Source: Siphonobacter aquaeclarae
GTDB lineage: Bacteria > Bacteroidota > Bacteroidia > Cytophagales > Spirosomataceae
Reading direction: 5' to 3'
Length of the DNA stretch: 64,000 bases
Assembly: GCF_900103285.1 (NCBI RefSeq)
Contig: NZ_FNGS01000003.1
Span: 547,997 to 611,996, forward strand
Below, piece after piece: positions 1 to 7,610 of the stretch; the stretch's first letter is position 1; each line of letters starts with the position of its first letter. Position numbers and translations under genes: made by a program. Below the pieces are notes generated by a model. The model searched no databases. It saw only the letters and a list, made by a program, of their open reading frames with translations, and was not told where the DNA came from.

Positions 1-316
1 AAAGGGCGATCCAGTCGGGTAAGCCGGGTTTGTCGGCTGTTTTTTTCCGGAGAAGAATACGCTTGCCCGTAAACGTCTGGTAAAAACTGGCGATACCGAC
101 CGGCAGCAAAAACTGCATTTGCAGGGAAAGAGGATTCAGCGAAAAGAGGGCGATGGTCGTCACGAAGACACCCGCCATTCCCCAAAAATAAATACGGCCG
201 GCGGAGTTGTGAACCCGGCCGCCTTTTTGGGCGATCATCGGAACGATGCCGGAGACCAGCGCGGTAAAACCGCATAGGATGTGGATAACGAGAAAAACCG
301 AATGTGCCGTTGCCAT
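1..316 (-). CDS. DUF2306-like membrane protein, 5' part only
   Basis: This gene begins at an ATG and runs off the left edge, so only about 105 residues are visible. It opens MATAHSVFLVIHILCG and shows at least two or three hydrophobic segments (about residues 5-27, 44-62 and 66-82) separated by a short basic, glycine-rich stretch (QKGGRVHNSAGRIYFWG). That pattern of a helix, a KGG..H...GR loop and then another helix is what I associate with small uncharacterised inner-membrane proteins annotated DUF2306 or predicted membrane protein in Bacteroidota. No catalytic residues are recognisable and no function should be assumed. It is transcribed separately from the LytTR gene upstream, with a -7-like box 25 nt before its start codon. 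Confidence 0.6.
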   Translation of the reverse strand, partial: MATAHSVFLVIHILCGFTALVSGIVPMIAQKGGRVHNSAGRIYFWGMAGVFVTTIALFSLNPLSLQMQFLLPVGIASFYQTFTGKRILLRKKTADKPGLPDWIAL

Positions 317-340
317 ACTTGTTGCGTTTTGAAGACGAAA

Positions 341-348
341 CAAAACTA
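341..348 (-). promoter_or_regulatory. Bacteroidota -7 box (TAGTTTTG)
   Basis: On the minus strand the sequence reads TAGTTTTG, a full match to the Bacteroidota sigma-A -7 consensus TAnnTTTG, lying 25 nt upstream of the ATG of the partial membrane protein. No well-placed -33 TTTG element is visible, so it is only a candidate. Confidence 0.4.
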
Positions 349-445
349 GGCAGCGGCCAAACGCCGCGCTGGTCAATGGGCTGATCAACAGCGTTGTGGG
401 ACGTTTGACAAAGCTTGCGGGATGCCGGGGACGATTGACAAGGCG

Positions 446-1288
446 TCAGGAAGACCGGAACGGAGCCATGACAACGTCGGCGTATTTCCGGGCTACAGGA
501 ACGGGTATCTCCACGCCGTTCAGATGCAGTTTATAGCCTTGTGCATTACCGGTGACTTTCGCGACCTGCCCGCGGTTGACGATGTAGGAGCGATGGCAAC
601 GCAGGACGGAATCGCCGTGGAGCTGCGCTTCGAGCCGGCTCAGACTGCTGCGCAGGAGATCTTTCCGGACCTGGCCGTCCCGGACGGATACAATCTCCGA
701 ATAATTATCTGCCGATTCGATGTAGCGAAGTTCCCCGAGCGTCACCGTCAGCGTATCCCGGCCGTTTTCGGCCACGAACGTGAACGTCTCCGCCGGTACC
801 GGCGCGGGTACGGGCTGTGGGGGAGAACTGTACCGCTTCAACTGCTGGATATACCGGGTCAGCGTAAATCCGGCGGCCGGAAAAATCCCGAGAAGGAAGG
901 TAGACGCCACCATACCCGCTAATCCGGGAATACCGTGATTATGGCCGGATTCAAAAAACAGGTTGTTGTAAAAGTAATTGGCGACTCCGATGAAGAGAAA
1001 GTGCGCGAGGATGAAGCCTATATTTCGGCCGACGGTCCAGGTTTTCTCCGAAAAAAACGAAGGAAACAGGACCGGCGCGACGAAATAATGTACCAGCAAT
1101 ACTGCCCCCGAAACCGCCCCGAAGCCGAAGAGGTACAGGTATTTGTAGGAAAAGGTCACCGCCGCGGTCCCGAAAGGCTGAAAAACAGCCAGAAAAAGCC
1201 CGACAAACAAGCCTGTTCCAAGGCAGAGAAGGAGCGTCTCCCGGTCGCGCTCAAACAGCGGAAAAGGCTGGCGAAGCAGGGAAAACAT
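446..1288 (-). CDS. membrane-anchored LytTR-family DNA-binding protein
   Basis: The 280-residue protein has an N-terminal membrane part with four predicted helices (about residues 20-40, 48-74, 87-110 and 120-145), a proline-rich linker (about 152-165, PPQPVPAPVPAE) and a C-terminal LytTR domain (about 170-278). The LytTR part is recognised from the beta-strand pattern around LGELRYIESADNYSEIV, the RSSLSRLEAQL helix and the VLRCHRSYIVNR motif typical of the family. LytTR domains bind DNA direct repeats; here the domain is tethered to the membrane rather than fused to a receiver. It starts only 3 nt after the stop of the rhomboid protease gene, so the two are very probably co-transcribed. No LytS-type histidine kinase is adjacent. 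What it regulates cannot be told from the sequence. Confidence 0.85.
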   Translation of the reverse strand: MFSLLRQPFPLFERDRETLLLCLGTGLFVGLFLAVFQPFGTAAVTFSYKYLYLFGFGAVSGAVLLVHYFVAPVLFPSFFSEKTWTVGRNIGFILAHFLFIGVANYFYNNLFFESGHNHGIPGLAGMVASTFLLGIFPAAGFTLTRYIQQLKRYSSPPQPVPAPVPAETFTFVAENGRDTLTVTLGELRYIESADNYSEIVSVRDGQVRKDLLRSSLSRLEAQLHGDSVLRCHRSYIVNRGQVAKVTGNAQGYKLHLNGVEIPVPVARKYADVVMAPFRSS

Positions 1289-1291
1289 AGG

Positions 1292-1915
1292 TTAGAACCG
1301 GCCGGCAATCTGCTCGAAAAACATGCTGATAACCGGCGGGTACGTCGCAATGGTAAAAACAATACCGTAAAGTGCTCCCCAGAGGTGAGCGGAATGGTTG
1401 ATATACCCTGCGCCGCGGCGTGCTTCCCAGTAGGAATAGGCGATGTAAAGTCCACCGAAAATCCAGCCCGGGATAGGAATGGGAATGAAGAACATATACA
1501 GCTCGGTGAGCGGGGCAAACATAATTCCCGAAAAAATCACCGAAGAAACGCCGCCGGACGCGCCGATGGAATTGTAATACGGATCGTTACGGTGGCGGAA
1601 GTACGTCGGCAGGTCAGAGACGATGATTCCGCCGATATACAGCAGCGCGAAAAGTGCTGCTCCATTGGCTGATATCTGATGAAAAATACTTTCCACCATC
1701 CGGCCGAACGAGTACAGGGAAATCATATTGAAGGCCAGGTGCCCGATGTCGGCATGGATGAACCCGGATGTCAGAAAACGCCAGTATTCGTTCCGGCGGC
1801 TGACCTGATAAGGGTTCATGGCCCATTTTTGCTGTATGGAGGGATCGTAATACCAGGCGTAAAGGCTTGCGCCAACGGCGAGAACGACAAAGAGTAGGGT
1901 GAGACTGAGATCCAT
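1292..1915 (-). CDS. rhomboid-family intramembrane serine protease
   Basis: With the ATG at 1915 the protein has 207 residues (a TTG at 1942 would add nine). It carries the rhomboid signatures: a WRFLTSGFIHADIGHLAFNM segment like the family's WR..T..F.H....HL..N motif, the catalytic serine in GASGG (about Ser120) and the paired histidine in the last helix, HSAHLWGALYG (about His177). Six hydrophobic segments fit the bacterial GlpG-type core. Rhomboids cleave transmembrane segments within the bilayer. The gene is first in a two-gene unit, with the membrane-bound LytTR protein 3 nt downstream, which makes that protein a natural candidate substrate, although nothing in the sequence proves it. 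A -7-like box lies 36 nt upstream. Confidence 0.9.
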   Translation of the reverse strand: MDLSLTLLFVVLAVGASLYAWYYDPSIQQKWAMNPYQVSRRNEYWRFLTSGFIHADIGHLAFNMISLYSFGRMVESIFHQISANGAALFALLYIGGIIVSDLPTYFRHRNDPYYNSIGASGGVSSVIFSGIMFAPLTELYMFFIPIPIPGWIFGGLYIAYSYWEARRGAGYINHSAHLWGALYGIVFTIATYPPVISMFFEQIAGRF

Positions 1916-1950
1916 AAGATTCGGGTAATCGGCTGCTTGCAATGCGTGCC

Positions 1951-1958
1951 CAAAAATA
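1951..1958 (-). promoter_or_regulatory. Bacteroidota -7 box upstream of the rhomboid gene
   Basis: The minus strand reads TATTTTTG, matching TAnnTTTG, 35 nt before the preferred ATG of the rhomboid gene. Transcription from here would begin near 1944, making the 1915 ATG more natural than the TTG at 1942. No clear -33 element is seen. Confidence 0.4.
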
Positions 1959-2046
1959 GGGCTTTTCGCCGTTGTGTAGCCGTTTTGAAAATTTTAGCCT
2001 AACTTCCGTACCGGCCGCACCAACAAATTGTCAACCATTCACTCCC

Positions 2047-3357
2047 ATGATGCGTTCCCGTCGCCGGTTCATTCAGCAATCTGCCTCCCTGGCACTGCTC
2101 CCCGGTTTGAAACCCCTTTCCGAATCCTATCTCTCAGACATTCAGCGGTATTCAACGGCCAAAACTCCGGAACAGCTGGCTGTCGACGAAGACTACTGGG
2201 CGCTTATTCAGCGGGCCTATACCGTTTCTCCGTCGCTGCTGAACCTCAATAACGGTGGCGTCAGCCCGAGCCCGGCAGTAGTGCAGGAAGCTGTAGAACG
2301 GTACTTCCGTCTCTCCAACGAAGCGCCGAGCTACTACATGTGGCGGATTCTGGACCAGGGGCGAGAGCCGCTGAGGGAGCAACTGGCAGCACTTTCCGGT
2401 GTTTCGCCGGATGAGATCGCCATCAACCGGAACGCCACCGAAGCACTGGATACAGTCATTCTCGGGCTTCCGCTTGAAAAAGGAGACGAAGTAGTGGTCT
2501 GCGTGTTCGACTACCCGAACATGATGAGTGCCTGGCGGCAACGCGAGCTGCGCGACGGCATCAAGCTCAACTATGTCACGTTGCCTGCACCCTGTGAAGA
2601 CGAAGCCCTCATCGTACAGAAGTACGTCGCGCAGATGACGGCGAAGACGAAAGTGGTCCATCTGACCCATGTTTTCAATTGGACCGGACAAGTCATTCCG
2701 GTGCGGAAAATAGCCGACGAAGCCCGGGAGCGGGGTATTGAAGTGCTGGTAGACGGCGCGCATAGCTTCGTGCACCTCGATTACAAAATTCCCGATCTCG
2801 GCTGTGATTACTTCGGAACAAGTCTCCACAAATGGCTGAGCGCGCCAATCGGAACCGGGATGCTGTGGGTACGGAAAGACAAGATCGCGAAAATCTATCC
2901 CCTCGTTCCGGGAGAAAAGCCGCTGTCAGAGAACATACGGAAGTTCGAAAACCTGGGCACCCGCCCGTTTTTCATCGAGCAGGCTATCGGCCAGGCGATC
3001 CAGTTGCAGAACGCGATCGGTTCGGCCCGGAAATACGAGCGACTGTTTTACCTCAAAAACTATTGGGCTGAAAAAGTAAAAGACCTGCCCGGCGTTCATG
3101 TCTATACTTCCCTGAAAAAAGGGTTTTCGGGCGCGCTAGCTGTGGTGGGAGTGGATGGATTCACTCCCGGCGAGCTGGAGAGTACGCTTCTGAGCCGGTT
3201 TAAAATTCATACGACGCCGATCGACAAGGAAAACGTGAAAGGCGTGCGGGTAACCCCGCACGTATACATCCTGCCTTCGGACCTCGACCGGCTGGTCAGG
3301 GCTCTGACGTTGCTGAGTCAGGAAAGTGCCGGGAAACTGGCGAAAGGAGGGAAATAG
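2047..3357 (+). CDS. Tat-exported class V aminotransferase-fold protein (isopenicillin N epimerase-like)
   Basis: Starting at the ATG-ATG pair at 2047, the protein has 436 residues and opens MMRSRRRFIQQSASLALLPG, a twin-arginine signal with a short hydrophobic stretch; the frame is open 75 nt further upstream, but that extension has no coding character. The body is a PLP-dependent fold-type I enzyme of the class V (NifS/epimerase) group: NRNATEALDTVILGL for the phosphate cup, HLTHVFNWTGQV, the DGAHSFVH aspartate, and the PLP lysine in FGTSLHKWLSAPIGTG (about Lys262). Exported members of this family are common in Bacteroidota and often annotated as isopenicillin N epimerase-like; the substrate is unknown. 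It is transcribed alone, divergent from the rhomboid gene and followed by a hairpin terminator. The Tat signal implies folding with PLP before export. Confidence 0.85.
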   Translation: MMRSRRRFIQQSASLALLPGLKPLSESYLSDIQRYSTAKTPEQLAVDEDYWALIQRAYTVSPSLLNLNNGGVSPSPAVVQEAVERYFRLSNEAPSYYMWRILDQGREPLREQLAALSGVSPDEIAINRNATEALDTVILGLPLEKGDEVVVCVFDYPNMMSAWRQRELRDGIKLNYVTLPAPCEDEALIVQKYVAQMTAKTKVVHLTHVFNWTGQVIPVRKIADEARERGIEVLVDGAHSFVHLDYKIPDLGCDYFGTSLHKWLSAPIGTGMLWVRKDKIAKIYPLVPGEKPLSENIRKFENLGTRPFFIEQAIGQAIQLQNAIGSARKYERLFYLKNYWAEKVKDLPGVHVYTSLKKGFSGALAVVGVDGFTPGELESTLLSRFKIHTTPIDKENVKGVRVTPHVYILPSDLDRLVRALTLLSQESAGKLAKGGK

Positions 3358-3362
3358 CACCA

Positions 3363-3392
3363 GGGCCGCGGGATTCCGCGGCCTTCTTTTTT
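3363..3392 (+). terminator. rho-independent terminator after the aminotransferase-like gene
   Basis: An 8-bp GC stem (GGCCGCGG / CCGCGGCC) with a GATT loop is followed by TTCTTTTTT. It begins 6 nt after the stop codon. Confidence 0.85.
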
Positions 3393-3522
3393 CAGGAAAA
3401 CTGTCGGAAAAGTACCCGTTGTACCGGGTAAAAACCGGGGAGCATTTTTTAAGTATTTCCGGAAACGATTGCGTAGAAATGAGAATTTCGGGTAATTCGA
3501 ACTGTATCTCGGCTGAATAGTG

Positions 3523-5610
3523 ATGTCCATGAAAAAGAGTCTACTGATAGTTTTATCTGCCATTTGGGTGTTGGGTACCGGCCCGGCTGCCGCCAGTACC
3601 GACCCGGTTGCCGACTGTACCTTGAAAGTCACTGCTACGTCGTCTATCGGAAATGTACTTTGTCCCTCCGGAAGCACCGTACTGACCGCGAACCCCACAG
3701 GAGGTACCGGGACAGCCGCCTATACCTGGAAAAAAGGATCGCAAATGGTAGGATCAGCCAAAACGTACGAAGCGACCACTGCGGGTTCGTATACCGTTAC
3801 CGTCAAACAGGGAGGATGTACCGCCACCTCCGATAGCCTGAAGCTCACTGTCGGAACGATCCCGGTGATCGGCGCGATACGGGGAGATACGCTCATCTGC
3901 GCGAATAAGGACATCGTCCTGACTACTTCGGCCACCAACGGTACTGCTCCCTATACGTATGAGTGGAAACGGGAGGGTGTGGTTCTTCCCGGCCTTACGG
4001 CCAATTCGATTACGATTTCGCTGGCCGGTAATTATTCGGTGTCGGTTAAAGACGCCAAAGGATGTGTCTCGGCCTCCCAGGCAACGTTTACCGTCGGCGC
4101 TCCGAAACTATTTATTACCACGCAGGGGCGGGGACAGCTTTGCTCCGGAGACAACCTGGGCGTGAAGCTGATTGTGTTTTCAATGGAAGGTTTCGTTGCT
4201 GACAGCTATTCCTGGAAAAAGGATGGGAAGGCTGTCGGTACCGGTCCGGCCTTTCAGGCAACATCCACCGGAACCTATACCCTGGAAATCACCGATACCA
4301 AAGGGTGTGTGGCCGTTTCGGGAAATTCGGCGAAAGTGGAGCAGGCGACTTCTCCGGTCGCCAACGCCGGCCCCGGCGCAACGCTCACCGGTACCGAAAC
4401 CTACAACCTTGCCAACGTAACGACAGCAAAGAGCGGTACCACGCCCTATACCTATGCCTGGACGACAGACCCGGCCATCGGAAAAACATACAGCGAAGCC
4501 CAGCCGCAAATCGGCCCGTTTAAAGCGAGTACTGCTGTGACATTGACCGTGACCGACGCCAAGGGCTGCACGGCAACCAATACCGCGCAGGTAGTCTACA
4601 ACCCCTGCAAGATCAGCGTAGCTGTTTCCGGATCCGAGTATTTCTGCGAAGGAATCAAAGCCACCCTCACCGCCACCGTGAAAGACACGCTGGGCAAGGT
4701 TACCTACAAATGGAGCAGCGGCGAAACGACGCGCGGCGTCAACTTCACTACTGCCGGAAACTACTCCGTTACGGTAACCGATACCAAAGGCTGCTCCGTT
4801 ACACAGAGTATTGCTGTGGAGCAGAAAGGTACCCCGACAGTCCAGATCAACGGCGATAATTACTACTGCCGCGGTGGCGGAGCCCTGCTGAAAGCGACGG
4901 CATCGGGCGGGCAGGCGCCCCTCCGGTACCAATGGAGAAAAGGAACGGCAGCTATTTCGGGCGGAACGGCAAGCCAGTATAACGTGTCGGCAGAAGGTAG
5001 CTACAGCGTTGTCGTGAAAGATACGCTGGGCTGTACGAAAGAATCGGCTTCGGTGACTATTACCGAGCGGGGCACGGATATCACGGCGACGCTGACGGCC
5101 GCCGGAAAAACGTTCGTTCAGGAGCCTGATACGGTCGTGCTGAATGCGTCGACGGGAACGAATTATGCCTACGTCTGGACACGAAACGGACAGGTAATCT
5201 CCGGCGCAACCAAAGCGCGGTACGTCGCCCGGAGCTCTGCTGCTACCGGTAGCTATGTGGTTATTATCGTGAAAGAAGGCTGCTCGGTACCGTCTCCGTC
5301 GGTTCAGGTAACGATTGAATCGCCGACGGCGGTAGAGCCTTCGTCTCCCGAAGTCATCACGAAAGTCTATCCAAACCCGTCTTCCGGTCGCGCGGTACTC
5401 GAACTGACACTGCCAAACCCGTCTGCTGCCACGCTTGTTTTACAGGGTCTTAACGGTACCCGCCTCGATACCCAGCAAAAGGCGCCGGCCAAATCGCACC
5501 GGTTTGAAGTAGACCTGACCACCTCGCCCGATGGCCTGTACCTCTGGCGGATTGATACCGGAAACGGATGGGTAAGAGGCAAATTGCTGAAAACATCCAC
5601 CGGCTACTGA
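3523..5610 (+). CDS. secreted Ig-like/PKD-type repeat protein with type IX sorting domain
   Basis: An ATG lies at 3523, with a second at 3529 (MKKSLLIVLS); the GTG at 3520 is less likely. The protein of about 695 residues begins with a Sec signal peptide ending near PAAAS. The middle is a run of roughly six or seven beta-sandwich repeats of about 85 residues, each with a recurring pattern of Y.W...G, a ..TYT..VTD..GC strand and paired cysteines (for example YSVSVKDAKGC, YTLEITDTKGC, YSVTVTDTKGC). The last 80 residues begin VYPNPSSGRAVLEL and end GLYLWRIDTGNGWVRGKLLK, a type A C-terminal sorting domain for type IX secretion. It should therefore be exported by the machinery that includes SprA (31.7-38.9 kb). 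Such proteins usually act as surface adhesins or structural proteins; no enzyme domain is visible. Confidence 0.88.
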   Translation: MSMKKSLLIVLSAIWVLGTGPAAASTDPVADCTLKVTATSSIGNVLCPSGSTVLTANPTGGTGTAAYTWKKGSQMVGSAKTYEATTAGSYTVTVKQGGCTATSDSLKLTVGTIPVIGAIRGDTLICANKDIVLTTSATNGTAPYTYEWKREGVVLPGLTANSITISLAGNYSVSVKDAKGCVSASQATFTVGAPKLFITTQGRGQLCSGDNLGVKLIVFSMEGFVADSYSWKKDGKAVGTGPAFQATSTGTYTLEITDTKGCVAVSGNSAKVEQATSPVANAGPGATLTGTETYNLANVTTAKSGTTPYTYAWTTDPAIGKTYSEAQPQIGPFKASTAVTLTVTDAKGCTATNTAQVVYNPCKISVAVSGSEYFCEGIKATLTATVKDTLGKVTYKWSSGETTRGVNFTTAGNYSVTVTDTKGCSVTQSIAVEQKGTPTVQINGDNYYCRGGGALLKATASGGQAPLRYQWRKGTAAISGGTASQYNVSAEGSYSVVVKDTLGCTKESASVTITERGTDITATLTAAGKTFVQEPDTVVLNASTGTNYAYVWTRNGQVISGATKARYVARSSAATGSYVVIIVKEGCSVPSPSVQVTIESPTAVEPSSPEVITKVYPNPSSGRAVLELTLPNPSAATLVLQGLNGTRLDTQQKAPAKSHRFEVDLTTSPDGLYLWRIDTGNGWVRGKLLKTSTGY

Positions 5611-5614
5611 TCAC

Positions 5615-5649
5615 AAAAAAGGGGTGTCTCAGCGAGACGCCCCTTTCCC
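5615..5649. terminator. bidirectional terminator between convergent genes
   Basis: A 10-bp stem (GGGGTGTCTC / GAGACGCCCC, one G-T pair) with a 3-nt loop is preceded by AAAAAA and followed by TTTCCCTTT. It can serve both the type IX cargo gene on the plus strand and the SulP gene on the minus strand. Confidence 0.8.
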
Positions 5650-5681
5650 TTTCCAAAGAGACCCCGAGCAGGGGTCTTCAA

Positions 5682-7256
5682 CTAACTCCTTATCTTTTCC
5701 GGCGATACCGGCTCTTTGAGAAGTACCTTGTACTCGGCCGTCACCCGGATGATCCGGATGTTGCGCTGCCGGGCATTGGCTTCGAAATGAGAGAGTAAAT
5801 GCATCACATCGCTGTCGATGTAGGTGGATCGCGAACTATCAATTTCGACGACGGCTTCGTCCGGAATATCCTTTAGCATGGAGGCGACGCTGGCCTTGTT
5901 GAGGAAGGACACATACTCGCCCATGCGTATCCGGATGCGCTCTTCGCCGTCGACCCGGTATACCTGCGTATGATGGGCCTTCCGGTAGGTTTCCCGAAGG
6001 ATAAAAAACACGCCGACGACCATACCGATCAGAATACCTGTGAGCAGATCCGTCAATAAAATGGCAGCTACCGTTGTGACAAATGGCAGAAACTTGTTCA
6101 GCCCAGCTTCAAACTGCTGCCGGAAAACAACCGGCCGGGCCAGCTTGTAGCCCGTCACAAGCAGGATAGACGCCAGCGCCGCCCAGGGAATCTGATTCAG
6201 CACCGTCGGAAGTGCCAGGACGCTCACAAGCAGCATGGTACCGTGGACTAGGGCCGCCACCCTGGTTCTGCCGCCGGCATTGATGCTTACCGAACTCCGG
6301 ACGATCACGGAAGTCAGTGGCATGCCGCCCACGAGTCCGCTGGCGATGTTTCCGATACCCTGTGCGACGAGCTCCCGGTTGGGCGGCGTCTTACGTTTCA
6401 AAGGATCCAGTTCGTCGGTCGCTTCCACTGCCAGCAGGGCCTCCAGGCTGGCGACGAGGGCGATGGAAAGCGCCGACGCATATACTTGTGGGTTGGTCCA
6501 TTCCCCGAAATCAGGGAGGGTAAACAAGGAAAAAAAGGCTCCGACCGATTCCGGAACCGGTAGCCGGACGAGGTGGTCTCCATGAAGAGCCACATCTGCC
6601 GGAAGCAGGTAACTGTTGACCAGAATACCCAGCGTGACCACCAGAAGCGCCGCCGGAACCGTCCGGAAAAACGAAAACCGCTTCAGCGACGGTACTTCCC
6701 ACAGCAGGAGAATACCCAGTGACAGCAGGGAAATCAGGCAGGCGGCGCCGTTGAACTGCTGGAGCGCGGAGCGTAGCTGCCCGACGATGTCAAAGCCGTC
6801 GGGCTGAAACAGCGAAAACCCCTCGGCTGAATCCGCGTCGTAGCCAACCAGGTGAGGTAATTGTTTGAAAATCAGTATTAAGCCAATCGCCGCCAGCATT
6901 CCCTTGATCACGGCTGACGGGAAAAAATGGCTGACAGTACCGGCCTTCAGCAGGCCGAATCCGATCTGCAACACACCGGCCAGGCAGGTAGCGAGCAATA
7001 CGGCTTCGAACGAAGGCAGACTATTGACCGCGGCGAGTACCACCACGATAAGACCGGCTTCCGGGCCGGAGATACTCAGGGCCGACCGGCTGAAAATACC
7101 GACCACGAGCCCCCCGACAATTCCAGCGATAATGCCGGAAAACAGCGGTACCCCCGACGCCAGGGCAATCCCCAGACAGAGCGGCACCGCCACCAGAAAG
7201 GAGACTACGCCTCCGCGGATATCTCCCGGCAGTGTTTGTTTGGAAAATGCGTTCAT
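5682..7256 (-). CDS. SulP/SLC26-family anion transporter with STAS domain
   Basis: From the ATG at 7256 (MNAFSKQTLPGDIRGG) the protein has 524 residues; 61 codons of open frame upstream overlap the preceding small gene and look non-coding. The N-terminal 400 residues contain ten or more membrane helices with SulP landmarks (PLCLGIALASG near residue 28, SISGPEAGL, and GMPLTSVIVRSSVSINAGGRTR in the later core). The C-terminal 100 residues form a STAS domain (DIPDEAVVEIDSSRSTYIDSDV). SulP proteins import sulfate, bicarbonate or other anions by proton or sodium coupling; the substrate cannot be fixed from sequence, though bicarbonate or sulfate is usual for bacterial members. It lies 19 nt after a small membrane-protein gene, probably in one transcript. 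Confidence 0.9.
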   Translation of the reverse strand: MNAFSKQTLPGDIRGGVVSFLVAVPLCLGIALASGVPLFSGIIAGIVGGLVVGIFSRSALSISGPEAGLIVVVLAAVNSLPSFEAVLLATCLAGVLQIGFGLLKAGTVSHFFPSAVIKGMLAAIGLILIFKQLPHLVGYDADSAEGFSLFQPDGFDIVGQLRSALQQFNGAACLISLLSLGILLLWEVPSLKRFSFFRTVPAALLVVTLGILVNSYLLPADVALHGDHLVRLPVPESVGAFFSLFTLPDFGEWTNPQVYASALSIALVASLEALLAVEATDELDPLKRKTPPNRELVAQGIGNIASGLVGGMPLTSVIVRSSVSINAGGRTRVAALVHGTMLLVSVLALPTVLNQIPWAALASILLVTGYKLARPVVFRQQFEAGLNKFLPFVTTVAAILLTDLLTGILIGMVVGVFFILRETYRKAHHTQVYRVDGEERIRIRMGEYVSFLNKASVASMLKDIPDEAVVEIDSSRSTYIDSDVMHLLSHFEANARQRNIRIIRVTAEYKVLLKEPVSPEKIRS

Positions 7257-7275
7257 GGCTGTGGGGCGGTCCGGT

Positions 7276-7503
7276 TCAGAGGCCCGCGTTTTTCGGCTCC
7301 GTGGCGGTTCCGAACGTGTGAAGAGTGGGCTGAGCCAGGCGAAGGGAATCAGCTTCCCGCGATTTGGCGAGGTACAGCGCCTTGTATTTGAGCTTGTCCT
7401 GCCGGGTCTGCCGGAAGTCCAGTACAAGTTTGAAGACAATCACCAGGGCAATCATCGCCCAGACGGCCACCCAACTGACGAGTTTCGGATTCTGTGCTTT
7501 CAT
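7276..7503 (-). CDS. small single-helix membrane protein next to the SulP gene
   Basis: Starting at the ATG at 7503, this 75-residue protein opens MKAQNPKLVSWVAVWAMIAL. It has one hydrophobic helix (about residues 9-28) followed by a basic, coiled-coil-like stretch (FRQTRQDKLKYKALYLAKSRE) and a polar tail. I do not recognise a family. Its stop lies 19 nt before the SulP start on the same strand, so the two are likely co-transcribed, and it may be an accessory or regulatory subunit or simply a neighbour. A longer reading from 7554 adds 17 residues that do not look coding. Confidence 0.6.
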   Translation of the reverse strand: MKAQNPKLVSWVAVWAMIALVIVFKLVLDFRQTRQDKLKYKALYLAKSREADSLRLAQPTLHTFGTATEPKNAGL

Positions 7504-7610
7504 TTTCTGATAGAATTGTCCGTAGCAAAGATCGAAAGCAAACAGACCCGGCACATTAGGGACCGATTAGAAGGCTATGAGAATCCGATGAGAAACCTAT
7601 TAAAGATTGA

